Source: Desulfonatronum sp. SC1
Lineage (GTDB): Bacteria; Desulfobacterota; Desulfovibrionia; Desulfovibrionales; Desulfonatronaceae
DNA length: 64,000 bases
Reading direction: 5' to 3'
Assembly: GCF_003046795.1 (NCBI RefSeq)
Contig: NZ_PZKN01000021.1
Span: 1-64,000, forward strand
How positions within the stretch are numbered: the stretch's first letter is position 1; each line of letters opens with the position of its first letter. A program made the position numbers and the translations under genes. The notes below the pieces were generated by a model. The model was not told the origin of the DNA, searched no databases, and worked only from the letters and a program-made list of their open reading frames with translations. Shown piece by piece: positions 63,236-64,000 of this stretch.

Positions 63236-64000
63236 ATGAGCGAACTCCGCGTATTGCTGATCCATCCCGACCCCCAGGTTCGACACGAACTGCGTCGACA
63301 ACTGCGGGAGATGGACGGTGTGAAGGTGCTGGGGGAGGCCGTTTCCGCCTTTGAGGCCATGGAACTGTTGGAAGGGGTTGGCTATCATGCTTTTTTCCTG
63401 GGACTGGACCTGCCCGACGGGGTCAGTGGCCTGGAACTGGCCCAGATTCTCGGGCAGCGAAAGCATCGCCCGGCCATGGTTTTTTTGGCTGCGGACGAAG
63501 CCCACGCCTTTAAGGCGTTTGAGTTGGGGGCCATGGACTACTTGCTCTGGCCCTGCTCGGATGAGCGGATGAAGCGCACCTTGACCCGGCTGTGTCAGCT
63601 CTCGGCCGACGCGCATATCGCCGAGCCCGAGGGCAAATCCAGGCAAGTCGCGGATTTTGAGGGCGATGAAGAAACCCTGCAGATTTCCATGGGGGAGGAG
63701 GAAGAGGACAATTTCCTTAAGGCCCTGCGTCAGGCCTGGGATTACAACCAGGCCCGACCCGTGGAGATCGAGAAATTGCCCATCACTCTGGACGGTCGGG
63801 TTATTCTGGTACCCTACAGCCAGATCGTCTTCGTGGAGGCTTACGAAGACTACAGTTTCGTGCATACCAATCAGGACAAATACCTGACCTCGTTCCGCCT
63901 AAAGTACCTGGAAGACCGTTTGCGGGCGCACCGATTCTTTCGGGTGCATCGAAAGTTTCTGGTCAACCTGGAACTGGTCACGGAAATTGCATCTCTGCCA
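63236..64000 (+). CDS. LytTR response regulator with degenerate receiver (truncated by window end)
   Basis: At least 255 residues, running off the window. An N-terminal receiver-like domain (about 3-120) is followed by an acidic linker (GEEEEDNF) and a LytTR DNA-binding domain from about residue 178 (ITLDGRVILVPYSQIVFVEA, FRVHRKFLVNL). The acceptor Asp is Gly (AFFLGLDLPDG) and the conserved Lys is Trp (YLLWPCSD), so ordinary phosphorylation is unlikely. It follows mobA by 42 bases and may control formate dehydrogenase or cofactor genes, which is inference. Confidence 0.88.
   Translation, partial: MSELRVLLIHPDPQVRHELRRQLREMDGVKVLGEAVSAFEAMELLEGVGYHAFFLGLDLPDGVSGLELAQILGQRKHRPAMVFLAADEAHAFKAFELGAMDYLLWPCSDERMKRTLTRLCQLSADAHIAEPEGKSRQVADFEGDEETLQISMGEEEEDNFLKALRQAWDYNQARPVEIEKLPITLDGRVILVPYSQIVFVEAYEDYSFVHTNQDKYLTSFRLKYLEDRLRAHRFFRVHRKFLVNLELVTEIASLP

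Overview
This GC-rich 64 kb window reads as ordinary bacterial chromosome. The gene mix points to a sulfate-reducer-like member of Desulfovibrionales (former Deltaproteobacteria): lptC-lptA-lptB-rpoN-hpf-ptsN-rapZ with a mannose-type PTS, paaK plus an ACT protein, a TRAP transporter, two deoxyhypusine-synthase-family genes with a pyruvoyl arginine decarboxylase, two-subunit GcvP, a LUD-domain protein, and fdhE-mobA. This placement is inferred from gene content, not from a search. I see no rRNA, CRISPR array, prophage, transposase or origin.

Layout. 1-5018: initiator tRNA on the minus strand with promoter and terminator, then ileS-lspA-small membrane protein-cpoB-like. 5205-7220: tightly overlapping operon of a NIL-domain ferredoxin, a PilZ protein, a degenerate histidine-kinase-like protein and a thiamine-binding-family protein. 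7519-9396: SLC13-type transporter behind an intrinsic terminator. 9503-14618 (minus): rsuA-like pseudouridine synthase and PRPP-synthetase-like gene, then gcvH-gcvPA-gcvPB. 15014-22078: lipopolysaccharide export (lptC-lptA-lptB), rpoN, hpf, ptsN, rapZ, and mannose-family PTS IIA, IIB and a frameshifted IIC, with no IID. 22176-27136: paaK, ACT protein, TRAP transporter dctP-dctQ-dctM with a terminator between dctP and dctQ. 27314-28828: SH3 membrane protein and cheZ. 28832-40180: ubiD-family decarboxylase, first DHS-family gene, lipoprotein, rsmG, fabD, argS, SPOR protein, pyruvoyl arginine decarboxylase, second DHS-family gene, FAD oxidoreductase. 40430-51274: signalling block of three sensor kinases, a degenerate EAL-HDOD protein, a PilZ protein and a HEAT-receiver protein. 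51294-53883: Tat-exported metallo-beta-lactamase-fold protein, LUD protein, small membrane protein and merR-type regulator. 54009-61067 (minus): thrS-infC-rpmI-rplT-pheS-pheT, with an AUU start for infC. 61241-61315: tRNA-Val(GAC). 61605-64000: fdhE, mobA and a truncated LytTR regulator.

Several sets work together. LptC, LptA and LptB are the periplasmic and ATPase parts of lipopolysaccharide export. RpoN, Hpf, PtsN, RapZ and the PTS proteins form the conserved nitrogen-PTS neighbourhood. Arginine decarboxylase and the DHS-family enzymes suggest polyamine (agmatine to spermidine or homospermidine) metabolism. FdhE and MobA both serve molybdenum or tungsten formate dehydrogenase maturation.

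The points most worth a second look are the T9 frameshift in the PTS IIC gene, the pair of unlike DHS paralogues, two receiver domains that have lost their phospho-acceptor aspartate, the terminator abutting the SLC13 gene, the AUU start of infC, and at least five families of dispersed palindromic or simple repeats that fill most intergenic spaces.
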